Shown: one piece after another, positions 60,801-64,000 of the stretch
Numbering within the stretch: the stretch's first letter is position 1
Layout of the letters: each line of letters begins with the position of its first letter
Made by a program: the position numbers and the translations under genes
Assembly: GCA_016098155.1 (NCBI GenBank)
Contig: JAAAJB010000034.1
Span: 45,856-109,855 of the forward strand
Direction: 5' to 3'
Length of the DNA stretch: 64,000 bases
From: Actinomortierella ambigua
Lineage: Eukaryota; Mortierellomycota; Mortierellomycetes; Mortierellales; Mortierellaceae
Notes under the pieces: model-generated
What the model was told of the DNA's origin: nothing
The model's input: only the letters and a program-made list of their open reading frames with translations
Database searches by the model: none

Positions 60801-63800
60801 ATGACTACTACCGAACACGCCGCGTCGTCGCATGTCCATAACGGCACCGCTCCTGAGCCTGTAGACGATGGCACTGGGGTCATTCAACTCGACCCTTGGC
60901 TCGATCCTTTCAAGGCTGCCATTGTGAAGAGGTACGCTAATCGCGCCTGATTGTGTTGTGTTTTGGCTATTGTTGCCTGAGAGGAACAACGGAGGATATC
61001 GAGGATGTCAAGTCGTCTCAGAGATGGAGGCGTTCGACCTATCATGCAGCAGGTTGGAACCCAGAAAAACAAAGGGATGTCCACAACAGATTGCACCACA
61101 AAAAAAAAAAAGGCGTGGGAAGCATTTCAGGAGTGCGATAGGAAGAATCGGATGTGGATCCTCCTTCCCTCCCTCCCCCTCATTCCCTCCACTATCCCGA
61201 CCCTTCTCGGGTTGTATCAAGCAAGAAGAGAGGTCAATGAGATTTGTCCTTTTTGCCTCGAGCTTGGTGTCTGTCTTCATAAGACATCGTGCGAAAAATA
61301 GACGTCGGCTTCTCACTCTGCCACAACTTTATTTATTATCTGTTCTCATTATTAGATACGCCCTTTTCAAGGACTGGAAAAAGAAGATTGACCATGCTGG
61401 AGGTTATGACAAGTATTCCAGGGGCTACGAGCACCTTGGCTTCCAGATCACGCCAAAGGGCATTACCTACCGCGAATGGGCCCCTAACGCCGAAAAGGCC
61501 TTCCTCTTTGGCGATTTCAGTATCCATGTCGTTCCTCTCTATCCTGCTGCTTTCTGTGTGCCCTACGTTTTTGTGGTTGTTAACCAGCTCTTTCTAACGA
61601 CACGCGTACATGTTTGCTTTCTCTTATCCTTTGTCATCCCCCCCCATGCCTGCTTTTTCTTCAAATAGACCAGTGGGACCCTTCGAGCCACCCCATGAAA
61701 AAAGACTGGAACGGTGTATTTGAAATCTTTTTACCCAACAAGCCCGATGGCACCCCTGCCATCGAACACAACACCAAAGTCAAGGTAATAATATTCATAG
61801 TCGGGATAGAAAGAAGAAAAAAGAAGAAAAAAGTATCGACCCGACGTCTCTTTTCATTCGCATGCTCCATCTCTAACGTCACTGTAAACCATCTTCTGAT
61901 GGTATGTAGATCACCATGATTCTGCCTGATGGCTCGCGTATCGATCGTCTCCCAGCATGGATTAAGCGTGTCACGCAAGATCTGACGGTGTCGCCTGCCT
62001 ATGACGCTGTCTTCTGGAACCCACCCAAAAAATATCAGTGGAAGAACAAGAATCCGCCACGGCCCAAGAGCATCAAGATCTACGAAGCTCATGGTAAGAA
62101 TGCCAAGAGACCTCCTCCCTTGACGTCAGTGTGAGCGCAAAAGAAGAAAAAAAAAGGCACTAACACTGGCATGTTGTTACACACTGTCTCCACGCTCGCC
62201 CCCCTCCCTCCCTCCCACCCCTTTTATGATCGAAAAAATGGCTAGTCGGCATCGCTACGACTGAAGGTCGTGTAGGTCAGTTCACCGAGTTTACGGCGAA
62301 CGTCCTGCCGCGAATCAAGAAGCTCGGCTACAACACGATCCAATTGATGGCCATCATGGAGCATGCCTACTATGCCTCTTTTGGGTATCAAGTTACCTCG
62401 TTCTTTGCCGCGAGCAGCCGCTATGGTACACCCGAAGAGCTCATGGAGCTGATTGATACGGCCCACGGCATGGGCATCACAGTCTTGCTCGATGTCGTTC
62501 ACTCGCATGCCTGCAAGAACGTACTGGACGGTCTGAACCAGTTTGACGGAAGCGACCACCATTACTTCCATGCGGGCGGCCGCGGTCGCCATGACCTGTG
62601 GGACTCGCGTCTGTTCAACTATGGACAGTACGAAACGATGCGATTCCTCCTGAGCAACCTGCGGTTCTTTATGGAGGAGTACCACTTTGACGGTTTCCGA
62701 TTCGACGGTGTGACGAGCATGATGTACCACCACCACGGCATTGGGTTTGGCTTCTCTGGTAACTACAACGAGTACTTTGGTGACAACGTCGATCTCGAGG
62801 CCGTTGTCTACCTGATGGTCGCGAACGACATGCTGCACAAGCTGTATCCGAACGTCATCACGATTGCCGAGGATGTCTCTGGCATGCCCACGCTCTGCCG
62901 ACCTGTCCCCGAGGGCGGTGTTGGTTTTGATTACCGGCTGTCGATGGCGGTGCCCGACATGTGGATCAAGCTTCTTAAGGAGAAGGCGGACGACGAGTGG
63001 GACCTGGGCAACATTGTTCACACGCTGACGAACCGTCGGTACATGGAGCCCTCGATCGCCTATGCCGAGTCGCACGATCAGGCGCTGGTGGGCGACAAGA
63101 CGATCGCGTTCTGGTTGATGGATAAGGAGATGTACACGCACATGAGCGACCTGACAGCACTGACGCCGATCATCGATCGCGGTCTGGCCCTGCACAAGAT
63201 GATCCGCCTGTTGACCCATGGCTTGGGTGGCGAGGGCTACTTGAACTTTATCGGCAACGAGTTTGGACATCCCGAGTGGCTCGACTTTCCTCGTCAAGGC
63301 AACAACTCGTCCTTCCACTATGCCCGTCGCCAGTGGAATGTCGTCGACGATCAGTTGTTGCGCTACAAGTACCTGAACGAGTTTGACGCCGCGATGAACA
63401 AGGCTGAGGAGCAGGTCGGATGGCTTAGTGCACCTCAGGTAAGACAAGTAAGGGAGTCGGAAGGGGAACGACGTGTCTCGCTCGGTGAAAACAAAAAAAA
63501 AAAAAAAAAAAACTCTTTCCTAACCTCGCTCCTTCCAATACTGTCTCAATTTTTTTTAGGGGTATGTCTCGACGAAGCACGAAGGAGACAAGGTGCTTGC
63601 GTTTGACCGTGGGGGAGCCGTGTTTATCTTCAACTTGCACCCAACAAAGTCCTTCACGGACTATCGTGTGGGTGTGCCTACTGCAGGCACGTACAAGATC
63701 GCTCTCAACACCGACGAGCGCCGTTTTGGAGGACACGATCGCGTTCAGGCTGATGGCCGGTACTTCTCGACGCCACATGGCTGGAACGGCCGAGACAACT

Positions 63801-63856
63801 ATATCCAGGTGTACATCCCCTGCCGAACAGCCTTGGTCCTTGTCCTGGACAAGTAG
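60801..63856 (+). CDS. GLC3: 1,4-alpha-glucan (glycogen) branching enzyme, GH13
   Basis: Cytosolic enzyme that introduces alpha-1,6 branches into glycogen. Exons 60801-60931, 61356-61519, 61669-61784, 61910-62093, 62246-63438 and 63560-63856 keep frame (694 residues, family about 700). The N-terminal CBM48 region has [20 protein letters not shown] and [16 protein letters not shown]. The TIM barrel has [21 protein letters not shown] (nucleophile Asp), [10 protein letters not shown] (acid/base Glu) and [13 protein letters not shown] (transition-state His/Asp). The alpha-amylase C-terminal domain ends LVLVLDK. Most catalytic sequence is in one 1.2-kb exon. Confidence 0.97.
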
Positions 63857-64000
63857 AGCAGATGTGTGTATGCGTGTTTCCCTCAATTCCCTCAATATAT
63901 TAAAATTTCCCTCTCCCTCAATATATTAAAATTCGTACCAGAATCAACTTGAACTTCATAAATTTAGAAAATACTCGAATCTCAAAATTCTGTGACCTCA
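63857..64000 (+). other. 3' flank of GLC3 with short duplication
   Basis: A 19-base block, CCCTCAATATATTAAAATT, occurs twice about 24 bp apart (63890-63935). The sequence is AT-rich and suits 3'-end formation. The window ends before any next gene. Confidence 0.6.

Noticed and set aside
62242..63447. 401-codon minus-strand frame
   Set aside because: Exact antisense of the catalytic exon of the branching enzyme, open because of third-position C/G codon bias.

Overview
This window is nuclear DNA from an early-diverging fungus. A beta-1,3-glucan synthase, a GH72 glucanosyltransferase, a Hog1 MAP kinase, a fungal-type G-alpha subunit and a glycogen branching enzyme make it fungal. About 60 short GT-AG introns, a copine and an NBR1-type autophagy receptor point away from yeasts and most Dikarya. 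I infer Mucoromycota in the broad sense, with Mortierellomycota the best guess; no marker in the window proves this. I reconstructed the gene models by matching reading phase across splice sites and matching conserved family motifs. Unless an entry says otherwise, every join keeps frame.

Layout. 1-9.7 kb holds a cell-wall pair: the FKS glucan synthase (minus, cut by the left edge) faces a GEL/GAS glucanosyltransferase (plus) across 2.8 kb. 10-12.3 kb holds a mitoribosomal mS26/Pet123-like gene and an SRP40/Nopp140-like gene sharing a 250-bp divergent promoter. 13.5-22.2 kb holds a polyglutamine CCCH zinc-finger gene and a copine with a roughly 500-residue Pro/Ala/Gly/Tyr tail. 22.5-22.9 kb is a retroelement scar: two decayed Ty3-type integrase fragments facing each other. 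23.1-30.5 kb holds a small basic protein, a DUF4396 membrane protein and a 1654-residue protein I do not recognise, followed by a 10-N assembly gap. 31.3-41.5 kb is dense with housekeeping genes: VPS55, an HSDL2-like dehydrogenase, proteasome alpha7, a p24 cargo receptor and HOG1. 42-51.4 kb holds an unusual protein kinase and a G-alpha subunit, divergent across 3.8 kb of low-complexity DNA. A tRNA-Asn follows, then about 3 kb of gene-poor DNA, a broken MFS transporter, an NBR1-like receptor and the branching enzyme.

How the genes relate. FKS and GEL make and remodel cell-wall beta-1,3-glucan. HOG1, the kinase and G-alpha are neighbouring signalling genes, but a joint function is only inference. 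The other genes look like ordinary neighbours.

The most unusual signal is extreme splicing. G-alpha needs a 5-nt internal exon, the HSDL2-like gene a 10-nt internal exon that encodes the Asn-Asn motif of its fold, and VPS55 a 23-nt exon. In the first two, frame and family conservation are restored only if the microexon is included.
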